A stretch of 40,059 bases of DNA from an uncultured Bacteroidota bacterium (GCA_902594485.1 CACJMJ010000005.1:1-40059), one strand, 5' to 3'; positions 18,470 to 28,794 are shown, counted from the stretch's first letter. The notes: a model not told the origin generated them from the letters alone. Translations and numbers: made by a program.

Positions 18470-20227
18470 CTAGTCATTAATTTCACTGTTTTGCTTAAGG
18501 TAGAGATCCTTGTAATATCCTTCATTTCCTAATAATTCATTGTGACTTCCATTTTGAATAATTTTTCCGTTATCTAATACAATAATATTATCAGAATGTT
18601 TGACACATGAAACTCTATGGCTAATTATTATTAGTGTTTTATTCTTAAAATTATTTTTTAAATTTTTCAGAATTCTATCCTCAGTATCTGAGTCTAGAGA
18701 AGAAAAGCAATCATCAAATAGATATATTTCAGAATCTTTTATAAATGACCTTGCAATAGAAATCCTCTGCGCTTGACCACCCGAGAGTGTTACACCTCTT
18801 TCACCTAGAATTGTATTATAGCCATTCTCAAATTTTTCAATCTCTAGATCAATCTCAGCTAATTTTGCTGCATTAGTTATGTCATCTATTGATGAATTAG
18901 GATTGCCAAACTCAATATTCTTCTTTATGCTTTCAGAGAATAAAAAATTATTTTGAGGAACGTAACTTATTAAACTCCTGAGTTCAGTTATATCAATAGA
19001 CTTTAAATTTTTATCCCCAATAAAAATATCTCCTTTTTGCGGGTCATATATTCTTGACATTAAATCCACTATAGATGTTTTTCCAGAACCTACCTTACCA
19101 ACAATACCCAGTACCTTACCTGATTTAATTTTTAGATTAAATGATTTAAAAATTTCTATTCCTGTTTGGTCATATTTAAAAGAAACATTTTTAAATGTAA
19201 TGTCTTTATTCTTGCTATCCCCTAATCTAGATGAACCATTCTGTAATGAGGTTTCTGAATCTAAGAACTCATTGATTCTTTTCTGAGAAGCTTCAGCCTG
19301 TTTCACAATTGATGTTACCCAGCCAACAAGAGTTACTGGCCAAGTCAACATGTTTACATAAATAATAAATTCTGCAATTACTCCAATCTCAATATTCCCA
19401 TCAATGAACTCTTTTCCACCGATGTAAATAACAATAAGATTACTTAGCCCAATTAGGAATAAAATAATTGGAAAGAACCAAGCTTGAATTTTTGCAAGAC
19501 TCAAGTTATTCTTAAAACTATTAAAAGCATATTTATCAAACCTATTAAAAATGATATCTTGAATATTAAATGACTTTAATACAGATATCCCACTAAAACT
19601 CTCTTGAGAGTATGTTGATAGATCAGAAAGACTTTCCTGAACTAAAGTACTCTTCTTATTTATAAGATTACTTATCCTATAAATAAAAACTGATAAGATT
19701 GGCAATGGAATTAAACTATAAATTGTAAGTTTTGGAGCAACGCTATACATGTAAAATATTATAATAATAAATAACACTATTGCATTAGTCCCATACATTA
19801 ATACAGGTCCATAGTACATTCTAACTTTACTAACATCTTCACTGATCCTATTCATCAAGTCTCCTGTTCTATTTTTTTTATAAAATATTTGATCAAGGGA
19901 TTGATAATGAGAAAAAATTTCATTTTTAACGTCAAACTCAATGAATCTAGATACATTGATTATTGTCTGTCTCATTAAGAATGTAAAGAATCCAGAAATA
20001 AGAGATGCTCCTATAATCAAGATAATATTAAAAAAGAGAACATCTTTCAGTTCATCTGGAGATATATTATTAAGACTAAGATAATTTTCAATTGTAGTCA
20101 TAGAGTCTCCAACAAGTCTTGGTGTTACTAATGAGAAAACTCTTGATACTATAGTTATTAGGAGGCCAAGTAGAAGTCTGCCTTTATACTTTATAAGAAA
20201 CTTATTTAACCTCTTTAACTCTCTCAT
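18470..20227 (-). CDS. ABC exporter, fused membrane and ATPase domains (MsbA-like)
   Basis: A half-transporter of 585 aa. The N-terminal type 1 exporter membrane domain (about 1-300) has six predicted helices. The C-terminal ATPase has Walker A GKVGSGKT, Q-loop YVPQNNF, signature LSGGQAQR and switch His in IISHR. Walker B is YLFDDCFSSLD: the usual catalytic Glu after the Walker B Asp is Asp. This is seen in degenerate sites of heterodimeric exporters and, as I recall, in Flavobacteriia homologues. The substrate is unknown; lipid or drug export is a family-level guess. I use the ATG at 20227 (MRELKRLNKF). An upstream in-frame TTG at 20239 overlaps the promoter box. It is divergent from nusB. 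Confidence 0.93.
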   Translation of the reverse strand: MRELKRLNKFLIKYKGRLLLGLLITIVSRVFSLVTPRLVGDSMTTIENYLSLNNISPDELKDVLFFNIILIIGASLISGFFTFLMRQTIINVSRFIEFDVKNEIFSHYQSLDQIFYKKNRTGDLMNRISEDVSKVRMYYGPVLMYGTNAIVLFIIIIFYMYSVAPKLTIYSLIPLPILSVFIYRISNLINKKSTLVQESLSDLSTYSQESFSGISVLKSFNIQDIIFNRFDKYAFNSFKNNLSLAKIQAWFFPIILFLIGLSNLIVIYIGGKEFIDGNIEIGVIAEFIIYVNMLTWPVTLVGWVTSIVKQAEASQKRINEFLDSETSLQNGSSRLGDSKNKDITFKNVSFKYDQTGIEIFKSFNLKIKSGKVLGIVGKVGSGKTSIVDLMSRIYDPQKGDIFIGDKNLKSIDITELRSLISYVPQNNFLFSESIKKNIEFGNPNSSIDDITNAAKLAEIDLEIEKFENGYNTILGERGVTLSGGQAQRISIARSFIKDSEIYLFDDCFSSLDSDTEDRILKNLKNNFKNKTLIIISHRVSCVKHSDNIIVLDNGKIIQNGSHNELLGNEGYYKDLYLKQNSEIND

Positions 20228-20236
20228 GGTCGAAGA

Positions 20237-20244
20237 CAAATATA
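20237..20244 (-). promoter_or_regulatory. -7 promoter box of the ABC exporter gene
   Basis: The minus strand reads TATATTTG, an exact TAnnTTTG element, only 9 nt before the ATG at 20227. The predicted leader is about 5 nt. Confidence 0.45.
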
Positions 20245-20290
20245 AACTTTATTAATTCTATTAAATTCTAATTATATTCTAATAATTGAC

Positions 20291-20298
20291 TAATTTTG
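20291..20298 (+). promoter_or_regulatory. -7 promoter box of the nusB operon
   Basis: An exact TAATTTTG element lies 16 nt before the nusB ATG. Together with the box at 20237-20244 it makes a compact divergent promoter pair. Confidence 0.5.
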
Positions 20299-20314
20299 TT
20301 TTAGTTCTTTAAAG

Positions 20315-21205
20315 ATGTTAAACAGAAGACATATTCGTACTCTAGTAATTCAGTCTGTCTATTCAAATTCAATAGAATTAATAGATAGTAAATCTTTAAA
20401 AACATATATCAGTAAAAGTTCCTCAACTTCACTAGACCTTCTATACTGTATGATCGACCTCATCAAGGAGATCAATATTTACTTTAATAATCTTGAATCT
20501 AAAAAGTTTAGTTGTCCATTTATATCTAAGAATCCATATTTTTTCTTCTTTAATAAATTAAATCCAAAGAGTTTTAAGAGAAATAATATAATTAATTGGG
20601 ATTTAAACTTGAACTATGTAATAGATCTTCAGGAGGATTTAATCTTACTAAATAAAAAGTATATTGATTCAAATAGTGAAGATAATCTTGGTTTCTTTAT
20701 TGATGCATATTCAAATATTATTGCTCAGTCTAATCTTCTTCATGATTTTTTTGAGGATCAAAATATAAATTGGGTTAATGATCTACCATATGTAAATTCA
20801 TTTATTTTGACTAACATTGAAAAAGTAGATATTCAAAATGCGGACTCATTTAACCTCCCATCCTTATTTGATTATCAAGATGAAATTAATTTTGGTCAAG
20901 AACTTTTAAACAAGGTTGTAGAAGAATATGATAGTTTAAAAGATCATCTTAGTGGAAGGACTCCAAACTGGGAATCTGATAGAATAGCTAGAATTGATTA
21001 TATAATACTAATTACTTCAACTGCAGAACTACTTTATTTCCCATCAATACCAACTAAAGTCACCTTAAATGAATATATAGAAATTGCAAAAGAGTTTTCA
21101 TCTCCAAGCTCTGGGAAGTTTGTCAATGGCGTTATTGATAATATTGTGAAAGATTTAACTAATAAAGGCTTAATAGTAAAAAAAGGTCGTGGTCTTATAT
21201 CGTAA
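20315..21205 (+). CDS. nusB: Transcription antitermination factor NusB (long Bacteroidota form)
   Basis: NusB binds boxA RNA with NusE to form the rRNA antitermination complex. At 296 aa it is twice the length of the E. coli protein, the usual length for Flavobacteriia. The N-terminal MLNRRHIRTLVIQSVYS matches the family start. The C-terminal half (about 205-296) carries the NusB core, with SDRIARIDYIILITSTAELL and EYIEIAKEFSSPSSGKFVNGVID. The middle (about 45-200) is the lineage-specific insertion. It heads a plus-strand run followed 29 nt later by the DUF1573 lipoprotein gene and then yajC. A boxA-like leader element occurs twice in the rRNA operon of this window. Confidence 0.93.
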   Translation: MLNRRHIRTLVIQSVYSNSIELIDSKSLKTYISKSSSTSLDLLYCMIDLIKEINIYFNNLESKKFSCPFISKNPYFFFFNKLNPKSFKRNNIINWDLNLNYVIDLQEDLILLNKKYIDSNSEDNLGFFIDAYSNIIAQSNLLHDFFEDQNINWVNDLPYVNSFILTNIEKVDIQNADSFNLPSLFDYQDEINFGQELLNKVVEEYDSLKDHLSGRTPNWESDRIARIDYIILITSTAELLYFPSIPTKVTLNEYIEIAKEFSSPSSGKFVNGVIDNIVKDLTNKGLIVKKGRGLIS

Positions 21206-21234
21206 ATTTTAGTAATTTTGATAAAAATTTTTTA

Positions 21235-21681
21235 ATGGTAAATTTTAGAAATGTTTTAGCCTTAATAACTCTTTCCATTTTCTTTTTTGGTTGTAATGAA
21301 AGTGCATCTAGTAAAATAAATCCTAATAATAAATCTAGTGTCCAAAAAGAAGATAGTTATGCTGAAATAACTTTTGATAGACTATTTCATGACTTTGGAT
21401 TAATTAATGAGGGAGACATTGTAAAGACAATTTTTAAATTTACTAATACTAGTGAAAACGATTTATATATTGTAGATGCTATTGGAAGTTGTGGATGTAC
21501 TGTCCCAAAATACCCAAAGAATGTTCCAATTAAACCTGGAGAAACTGGTGAGATTGAAGTGAATTTTGACACAAATGGTAGACCTGATCTACAGCAAAAA
21601 ATGGTTAAAGTTTCAGCTAATACACCTAGTGGTGGTCAACTTCTAAGAATTCAAGCATTTGTTGAACCAAAAACAAATTAA
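21235..21681 (+). CDS. DUF1573 domain lipoprotein
   Basis: A 148-aa predicted lipoprotein. The signal peptide ends in the lipobox FFGC with the acylated Cys at residue 20. The DUF1573 domain covers about residues 45-145, an immunoglobulin-like fold with HDFGLINEGD and the hallmark SCGCTVPKYPK. Its function is not established; proteins of this type are secreted and widespread in Bacteroidota. It sits between nusB and yajC (2-nt gap to yajC), an order I recall as common in Flavobacteriia. It would be a client of the Sec system and of Lnt. Confidence 0.92.
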   Translation: MVNFRNVLALITLSIFFFGCNESASSKINPNNKSSVQKEDSYAEITFDRLFHDFGLINEGDIVKTIFKFTNTSENDLYIVDAIGSCGCTVPKYPKNVPIKPGETGEIEVNFDTNGRPDLQQKMVKVSANTPSGGQLLRIQAFVEPKTN

Positions 21682-21683
21682 TT

Positions 21684-21953
21684 ATGGAATCTCAATTTCC
21701 CTACTTACTTCTTGCAGCTCTTGTCTTTTTATTTTTTATAATTATTCCTTCTTTTAGGAGAAGCAGTAAAGAGAAAAAGTTTCTCAAAAATCTAAAAAAA
21801 GGTGACAGAATTGTTACAACTTCAGGTGTTCATGCAAGAATTAATGAACTTGATGATAAAAGTACTACATGTGTAATAGAGACAATGGCTGGTAAGTTAA
21901 AAATTGAAAAATCTGCTATTTCAATTGAACTATCATCTAATTTAAAAACTTAA
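21684..21953 (+). CDS. yajC: Preprotein translocase accessory subunit YajC
   Basis: YajC is a small single-pass membrane protein that associates with SecDF at the Sec translocon. It is 89 aa. One N-terminal membrane helix (about residues 5-23, LLLAALVFLFFIIIP) is followed by a basic RRSSKEKK segment and the conserved cytoplasmic core LKKGDRIVTTSGVHARI. Its stop codon TAA overlaps the ATG of pyrD by one base (TAATG), so translation of the two is probably coupled. Confidence 0.95.
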   Translation: MESQFPYLLLAALVFLFFIIIPSFRRSSKEKKFLKNLKKGDRIVTTSGVHARINELDDKSTTCVIETMAGKLKIEKSAISIELSSNLKT

Positions 21954-22990
21954 TGTATAAAATATTAAGAAATTTCCTCTTCCTATTTGATGCAGAGTTG
22001 ATCCATGAGTTCTCAGTAAAGTTCATTAAAATATTTTTTAATATTCCTTTATCTAAAACAATTATTAGAAAACTCTTTGTAGTTAATAATAGTAATTTAG
22101 AAAAAAAACTTTTTGGATTAACATTTAAAAATCCAGTTGGTCTTGCTGCTGGATTTGATAAAAATGCTGAATCTTACAGAGAATTTTCAAATTTTGGTTT
22201 TGGATTTATAGAAATTGGAACTGTTACTCCTTTACCTCAACCTGGAAATCCAAAAAAAAGAATCTTCCGACTAGTTGAAGATAAATCTCTTATAAATAGG
22301 CTTGGTTTTAACAACAAAGGCCTTAAAGTTATTGCTGAGAATTTAAAAAAAAGAAGAGACATAATTATCGGTGCAAATATTGGAAAAAACTTTTTTACTG
22401 AAAATGTTGATGCCCATGATGACTATTTAAAATGTCTTACAGATCTTAATGATTACGTTGATTATTTCGCAGTTAATATTAGCTCCCCAAACACTAAAGG
22501 TCTTAGAGATTTTCATGATAAAAAATTATTAAAACCTCTTTTAGAAAAGTTGGTCAATAAAAACAATGACATGAAGAATAGTAAGCCATTGTTATTGAAA
22601 ATATCTCCAGATATAAATAGCCAACAGCTTGATGCTATTATTCAATTAGTGCTTGAATTAAAAATAGATGGTGTAATAGCTACTAATACTTCTATTTCAA
22701 GAGATGGGCTTGTATCTAGATACAAAGAGGAGACAGGTGGACTTAGTGGCATGAAATTGAGGGATAAAAGTAATTTAATTATTTCTTCTCTTAGAAAGAA
22801 GCTTGGTGTAGATTTTCCAATAATTGGAGTGGGGGGTATAATGAATGCTGAGGATGCGCTTGAAAAAATTAAATGTGGGGCAGACCTAGTTCAACTTTAT
22901 ACAGGATTTATTTATGAAGGTCCCTCATTAATAAAAAGAATAAATAACTTACTTTTAGATCAAGAATTAAATAAAAACTATGAAAAATAA
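21953..22990 (+). CDS. pyrD: Dihydroorotate dehydrogenase (quinone), class 2
   Basis: This membrane-associated flavoenzyme oxidises dihydroorotate to orotate in pyrimidine synthesis, passing electrons to quinone. It is 345 aa. The N-terminal amphipathic extension (about 1-45, FLFDAELIHEFSVKFIK) marks class 2. The FMN barrel begins with NPVGLAAGFDKNAE. The catalytic Ser lies in NISSPNTKGLR, and the phosphate-binding loop is IGVGGIMNAEDA. It overlaps yajC by 1 nt and the downstream S9 peptidase gene by 11 nt, so it lies inside one transcript with functionally unrelated genes. Confidence 0.97.
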   Translation: MYKILRNFLFLFDAELIHEFSVKFIKIFFNIPLSKTIIRKLFVVNNSNLEKKLFGLTFKNPVGLAAGFDKNAESYREFSNFGFGFIEIGTVTPLPQPGNPKKRIFRLVEDKSLINRLGFNNKGLKVIAENLKKRRDIIIGANIGKNFFTENVDAHDDYLKCLTDLNDYVDYFAVNISSPNTKGLRDFHDKKLLKPLLEKLVNKNNDMKNSKPLLLKISPDINSQQLDAIIQLVLELKIDGVIATNTSISRDGLVSRYKEETGGLSGMKLRDKSNLIISSLRKKLGVDFPIIGVGGIMNAEDALEKIKCGADLVQLYTGFIYEGPSLIKRINNLLLDQELNKNYEK

Positions 22991-25091
22991 TCTCATATTC
23001 CTTATCGTTTTATTTGCATCATGCAATACACCAACCGATAATATTAAGTATCCAATTACAGAAAAAGAGGTAGTTGTTGATACCTATTTTGGAACTGATG
23101 TTGAGGACCCATATAGATGGCTTGAAGATGATCTCTCTACAGATACCTCTAATTGGGTTGACAATCAAAATGAAGTAACATTTGACTATCTAAAATCAAT
23201 ACCTTACAGAGATAAGATAAAAGGTAAATTAACTTCAATTTGGAACTATGAGAAACAGACTAGTCCATTTACTAGGGGAGAATACATTTACTTTTATAGA
23301 AATGATGGTCTTCAGAATCAATATGTAGTCTACAGAAAAAAAGATAATTCAAATTCAAGTGAAGAAGTTTTTTTAGACCCAAATAAATTTTCTGAAGATG
23401 GAACAATTTCCCTAACCGGACTTTATTTTTCTAAAGATGGCAAACTCATGTCATATACAATTTCTGAAGGTGGAAGTGACTGGAGAAAGGCTATAGTAAT
23501 GGACACTGAAACAAAACAGATCATTGGTGATACACTCACCAATATTAAATTTAGTGGAATTTCTTGGAGTGGAAATAAAGGGTTCTATTATTCATCTTAT
23601 GATAAACCAGAAGGAAGTGAGCTTTCAGAATATACAGATAGACATAAACTCTACTACCACCAATTAAATACAGATCAGAAATCAGATAAAATTATTTTTG
23701 GCGATCAAAAAGAAAAGTTTAGATATGTATCGGGAAATGTTTCTGACGATAATAATTTTCTATTTATTTCTGCTTCAAACCTTACTGATGGGAATAAATT
23801 ATACATGATTGATTTAAGAAATAACTCCAATAGAATTCAAATTATGAGTGATGATCCAACTACTGATGAATATGTGGTTGACAATATAGATGACACCTTT
23901 TACATTTTTACAAATTATAATGCGCCTAACAAAAGATTAGTAAAAACATCTTTGAATAACCTAGATAGAAGTAATTGGCAAGATGTAATACCTGAGAGCG
24001 AGAATGTTTTTTCAGTTAGTTCTGGAAGTGGTTATTTTTTTGCAAGATATTTAGTTGATACATTTTCACAAGTTTATCAATACAATTATAGTGGAGACTT
24101 AGTTAGAAGAGTTGAGTTACCTGGGATTGGAACATCAAGCGGTTTCTATGGAGAGAGAGACCAAGAGGAATTATATTTTTCATTTTCTAATTATTATACT
24201 CCTGGAAACTTGTATTCTTTCAATCCGACCAATGGTGAATATGATATTTATTGGAAACCTGAAATTGAATTTAATTCCGATGAATATACATCTAAGCAAG
24301 TTTTCTTTGAATCTAAGGATGGAACAAAAGTCCCAATGACTATTACTCACAAAAAGGATATAGTTTTAGATGGTAACAATCCAACAATCCTATATGGTTA
24401 TGGTGGTTTTAATATTAGTAGTACTCCTGGTTTTAGTGTTACTAATGCTATCTGGATGGATCTAGGGGGTATCTATGCTGTTCCTAATATCAGAGGTGGA
24501 GGAGAATATGGAAAAGAATGGCATAATTCAGGAACAAGACTTAATAAGCAAAATGGTTTTGATGATTTTATTGCAGCAGCTGAGTACCTTATCTCTTCAA
24601 ATTATACATCTTCAGATTACTTAGCAATAAGAGGAGGATCTAATGGTGGATTATTAGTAGGTGCTGTTATGACTCAGAGGCCAGAATTAATGAAAGTTGC
24701 ACTTCCGGCAGTTGGAGTTTTAGATATGTTAAGATATCACAAATTTACATCTGGAGCTGGGTGGGCATTTGATTATGGTACTTCTGAAGAATCAGAAGAA
24801 ATGTTTAAATATCTTTTGGGTTATTCACCAGTTCATAATGTTAAACAAAATACAGAATACCCAGCAACAATGATAACTACTGGAGATCATGATGATCGAG
24901 TTGTTCCGGCTCATTCATTCAAGTTTGCAGCCAACCTTCAGGATAAACATGTCGGTAAAAATCCAGTTTTAATTCGTATTGAAAAAGAGGCAGGTCATGG
25001 AGCCGGTACACCATTGGCAAAAGTCATTGACCAATATGCAGATATCTATGGATTTACATTATATAATATGGGAGTAAAGAGGATTAAATAA
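22980..25091 (+). CDS. Prolyl oligopeptidase (S9A family), probable lipoprotein
   Basis: A serine peptidase that cleaves short peptides after proline. It is 703 aa, close to the family norm. The N-terminus MKNNLIFLIVLFASC ends in a lipobox with Cys15, so it is probably a surface or periplasmic lipoprotein. The beta-propeller covers about residues 75-410, and the alpha/beta hydrolase domain carries Ser554 (GGSNGG), Asp in GDHDDRV (636-639) and His673 (AGHGAG). Its start overlaps pyrD by 11 nt. Its stop is 1 nt from that of the convergent M42 peptidase. With the M14 and M42 peptidases it suggests use of proteinaceous substrates, which is inference. Confidence 0.96.
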   Translation: MKNNLIFLIVLFASCNTPTDNIKYPITEKEVVVDTYFGTDVEDPYRWLEDDLSTDTSNWVDNQNEVTFDYLKSIPYRDKIKGKLTSIWNYEKQTSPFTRGEYIYFYRNDGLQNQYVVYRKKDNSNSSEEVFLDPNKFSEDGTISLTGLYFSKDGKLMSYTISEGGSDWRKAIVMDTETKQIIGDTLTNIKFSGISWSGNKGFYYSSYDKPEGSELSEYTDRHKLYYHQLNTDQKSDKIIFGDQKEKFRYVSGNVSDDNNFLFISASNLTDGNKLYMIDLRNNSNRIQIMSDDPTTDEYVVDNIDDTFYIFTNYNAPNKRLVKTSLNNLDRSNWQDVIPESENVFSVSSGSGYFFARYLVDTFSQVYQYNYSGDLVRRVELPGIGTSSGFYGERDQEELYFSFSNYYTPGNLYSFNPTNGEYDIYWKPEIEFNSDEYTSKQVFFESKDGTKVPMTITHKKDIVLDGNNPTILYGYGGFNISSTPGFSVTNAIWMDLGGIYAVPNIRGGGEYGKEWHNSGTRLNKQNGFDDFIAAAEYLISSNYTSSDYLAIRGGSNGGLLVGAVMTQRPELMKVALPAVGVLDMLRYHKFTSGAGWAFDYGTSEESEEMFKYLLGYSPVHNVKQNTEYPATMITTGDHDDRVVPAHSFKFAANLQDKHVGKNPVLIRIEKEAGHGAGTPLAKVIDQYADIYGFTLYNMGVKRIK

Positions 25092-25092
25092 C

Positions 25093-26172
25093 TTAATCAA
25101 AGTAGCTAAAACTCTCATTTGATTTTATATTCTTCAATGTTTCATAAATTAATCTGATAACATTCTCGACATCTTCTTTTTGCACCATCTCTACTGTTGT
25201 ATGCATATATCTTAGGGGAAGAGAAATTAATGCTGATGGTACACCTCCATTACTGTATGCAAACGCATCTGTGTCAGTTCCTGTATATCTTGAAGATGCA
25301 AGTCTTTGATATGGGATTTTATTCTTCTCAGCTATACTTATAATTTTCTCTCTAAGATTATTTTGAACTGCAGGTGCATAAGTAACAACAGGACCTTTTC
25401 CTATTTTCGCATCTCCCTGTTTTTTTGCTTCAATCATTGGTGTTGAAGTATCATGAGTAACATCGGTAACTATTGCCACATCAGGCTTTAATGTATTTGT
25501 AATCATTTCAGCCCCTCTTAAACCAATTTCTTCTTGAACAGAGTTAGTCACATATAGACAAAAGGGTAGTTTGTCTTTATTTTCTTTTAATAACCTTGCA
25601 ACTTCAGCAATCATAAAACCACCTGCTCTATTATCAATTGCTCTACAGACAAATTTGTTTTTATTAAGAATATGGAAAGAATCCGGATAGGTTATTACAC
25701 AACCGACATGAACACCCATCTTTTCGACTTCCTTTTTATCCTTTGCACCAATATCAATAAAAATATTATCAATCTTTGGCGGTGCCTCTTTAGCATGATC
25801 TCTAACATGAATTGCTGGCCAGCCAAACACACCTTTTACTATTCCCTTTTTTGTGTGAATATTTACCCATTTAGAGGGTGCTATTTGATGATCACTTCCA
25901 CCATTTCTAATAACATATATAAGTCCGTTATCAGTAATATAATTAACATACCAAGAGATTTCGTCAGAGTGACCTTCTATAACAACCTTGAATTTTTTAT
26001 CTGGGTTTATTACTCCTACAGCAGTTCCATAATTATCAGTTATAAATTCATCAACATAAGGTTTAAGATATTTCATCCAAATTTTTTGACCGTTAGATTC
26101 ATAACCAGTTGGTGCAGCGTTGTTTAGATATTCCTCGAGAAACTTTAATGATTTTGCGTTAAGTATTTTCAT
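25093..26172 (-). CDS. M42 family metallo-aminopeptidase
   Basis: A dinuclear metal aminopeptidase of the M42 family (glutamyl aminopeptidase or TET-like). It is 359 aa. Metal-binding and catalytic motifs can be read: GHSDEISW, IDNRAGGFM, QEEIGLRGAEM and the late His in RYMHTTVEMV. No signal peptide is seen, so it is cytoplasmic and probably trims peptides taken up from outside. It is convergent with the S9 peptidase (1-nt gap) and divergent from the DUF4294 gene (57-nt gap). A 151-codon open frame on the opposite strand is a shadow of this gene. Confidence 0.95.
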   Translation of the reverse strand: MKILNAKSLKFLEEYLNNAAPTGYESNGQKIWMKYLKPYVDEFITDNYGTAVGVINPDKKFKVVIEGHSDEISWYVNYITDNGLIYVIRNGGSDHQIAPSKWVNIHTKKGIVKGVFGWPAIHVRDHAKEAPPKIDNIFIDIGAKDKKEVEKMGVHVGCVITYPDSFHILNKNKFVCRAIDNRAGGFMIAEVARLLKENKDKLPFCLYVTNSVQEEIGLRGAEMITNTLKPDVAIVTDVTHDTSTPMIEAKKQGDAKIGKGPVVTYAPAVQNNLREKIISIAEKNKIPYQRLASSRYTGTDTDAFAYSNGGVPSALISLPLRYMHTTVEMVQKEDVENVIRLIYETLKNIKSNESFSYFD

Positions 26173-26217
26173 AATTTTTAAAAAAATAAAATTAACAATT
26201 ATTACTAAACATCTTGT

Positions 26218-26225
26218 TAAATTTG
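26218..26225 (+). promoter_or_regulatory. -7 promoter box of the DUF4294 gene
   Basis: An exact TAAATTTG element with only 4 nt between it and the ATG at 26230. If transcription starts about 4 nt after the box, the first base would be the A of ATG and the mRNA would be leaderless. Confidence 0.5.
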
Positions 26226-26229
26226 TACT

Positions 26230-26883
26230 ATGAAATATTATTTATTTCTATTACTTATTCTTTTATCAAATAATTTGACTTGTCAAGAAGTAATTGAGGA
26301 GCTTGATTTCCTATTTCCCGGAGATTCAATTCCATCTAACACTTTCATGTTAGATGAAGTAACTGTTTTTCAACCTCTCAAATTTTATAATGATGATGAG
26401 ATAAAAAGGTATGTAATACTAAGATATAGAGTTAAAAAGGTATACCCCTATGCTAAACTTGCTTCTGAAAGAATGAATAGAATTGATTCTAGAGTTGATT
26501 CTATTAAGTCAAGAAGACAGAAAAGACTTTATTTAAAAAAACTTGAAAAATTTGTATATGATGAGTTTTCTGATGAGTTGAGAAAACTATCTAGATCTCA
26601 AGGTAGAATTCTTGTCAAACTACTTAATAGGCAAACTGGTCTTACGGCACATAGTATAGTGTCTGAATATAGAAATAAGTTTAGAGCGATATTATATAAT
26701 ACTGCGGCTTCCTTTTACTCAATTTCTCTTAAAGATGAATATGAACCATTTCAAGATTATGAAGACTATTTAATAGAGGATATTCTACAACGATCATTCT
26801 CGGATGGTTCGTTAGAAAAACAAGATTATGCTCTTGACTTTGATTTAGATGAATTATATGTGTTTTGGAGAGATAAAAAATAG
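26230..26883 (+). CDS. DUF4294 domain protein, exported
   Basis: A 217-aa protein of the DUF4294 family, which is largely confined to Bacteroidota and has no established function. It begins with a signal peptide (MKYYLFLLLILLSNNLTCQ). The conserved part covers about residues 40-195 and includes YVILRYRVKKVYPYAKLASE and GRILVKLLNRQTGLTA, rich in Arg and Lys. It stands alone between the M42 peptidase and the rRNA operon. The promoter box nearly touches the start codon. Confidence 0.9.
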   Translation: MKYYLFLLLILLSNNLTCQEVIEELDFLFPGDSIPSNTFMLDEVTVFQPLKFYNDDEIKRYVILRYRVKKVYPYAKLASERMNRIDSRVDSIKSRRQKRLYLKKLEKFVYDEFSDELRKLSRSQGRILVKLLNRQTGLTAHSIVSEYRNKFRAILYNTAASFYSISLKDEYEPFQDYEDYLIEDILQRSFSDGSLEKQDYALDFDLDELYVFWRDKK

Positions 26884-26921
26884 TCTTAAAAAACTGTTGA
26901 TAAGTATTGTAAATCATTGAC

Positions 26922-26959
26922 ATTTAACACTTAAACTTTTTTTAAATTTAACACCTAAA
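26922..26959. repeat. 14-bp direct repeat upstream of the rRNA promoter
   Basis: ATTTAACACTTAAA (26922-26935) and ATTTAACACCTAAA (26946-26959) differ at one base and start 24 bp apart. They lie about 50-90 bp upstream of the rRNA promoter box, followed by a long A-rich stretch that may act as an UP element. Confidence 0.5.
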
Positions 26960-27010
26960 AAAAAATCAAAATAAAATCTTAAATAAGTGTAATTACAACA
27001 AAAAAGATTT

Positions 27011-27018
27011 TATATTTG
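27011..27018 (+). promoter_or_regulatory. rRNA operon promoter, -7 box
   Basis: TATATTTG followed by CAGCCGC matches the Bacteroidota rRNA promoter pattern, where TAnnTTTGC leads into a G/C-rich start region. It is preceded by an A-rich tract (about 26950-27006). Transcription would start near 27022, giving a leader of about 155 nt before 16S. Confidence 0.7.
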
Positions 27019-27023
27019 CAGCC

Positions 27024-27060
27024 GCAAAAAGATTTATTGTTTAATACAATTCCTTTTTGC
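27024..27060 (+). promoter_or_regulatory. Two-part hairpin at the start of the rRNA leader
   Basis: GCAAAAAG (27024-27031) pairs with CTTTTTGC (27053-27060), and inside it ATTGT (27036-27040) pairs with ACAAT (27046-27050). This would form at the extreme 5' end of the rRNA precursor. It has no T tract after it, so it is not an intrinsic terminator. Confidence 0.5.
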
Positions 27061-27061
27061 A

Positions 27062-27084
27062 AGTTCATTGAAAATATTGAAAAT
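27062..27084 (+). promoter_or_regulatory. boxA-like leader element before 16S
   Basis: AGTTCATTGA followed by ATATTGAAAAT recurs at 28993-29014 before 23S with one base of length difference. Such an element precedes 16S and 23S in many Bacteroidota rRNA operons and is a candidate NusB/boxA antitermination site. The role is inferred. Confidence 0.5.
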
Positions 27085-27175
27085 GACAGCGCGTATCAAT
27101 TAAGATACAAACTAGCAAACCAAACATTTTGAAACATAGTCAATTCAGAGTCGTATAATTTATTAAAAATACTAC

Positions 27176-28705
<1,530 letters not shown>

Positions 28706-28794
28706 AGAGAAAGACGACCTGACTATAGCATCAATCCTTTGCGTTTGCTTGCTGTCATTTTTTATAATAACCCTTAAAATAGAATCTCGAATAG

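Noticed and set aside
20315-21205. NusB twice the E. coli length, considered as a fusion
   Set aside because: The long form is normal for Flavobacteriia and no second known domain is recognisable.
25672-26127. A 151-codon plus-strand open frame
   Set aside because: It is opposite the M42 peptidase and has an implausible composition rich in Ile, Asn, Tyr and Phe, typical of an antisense shadow.
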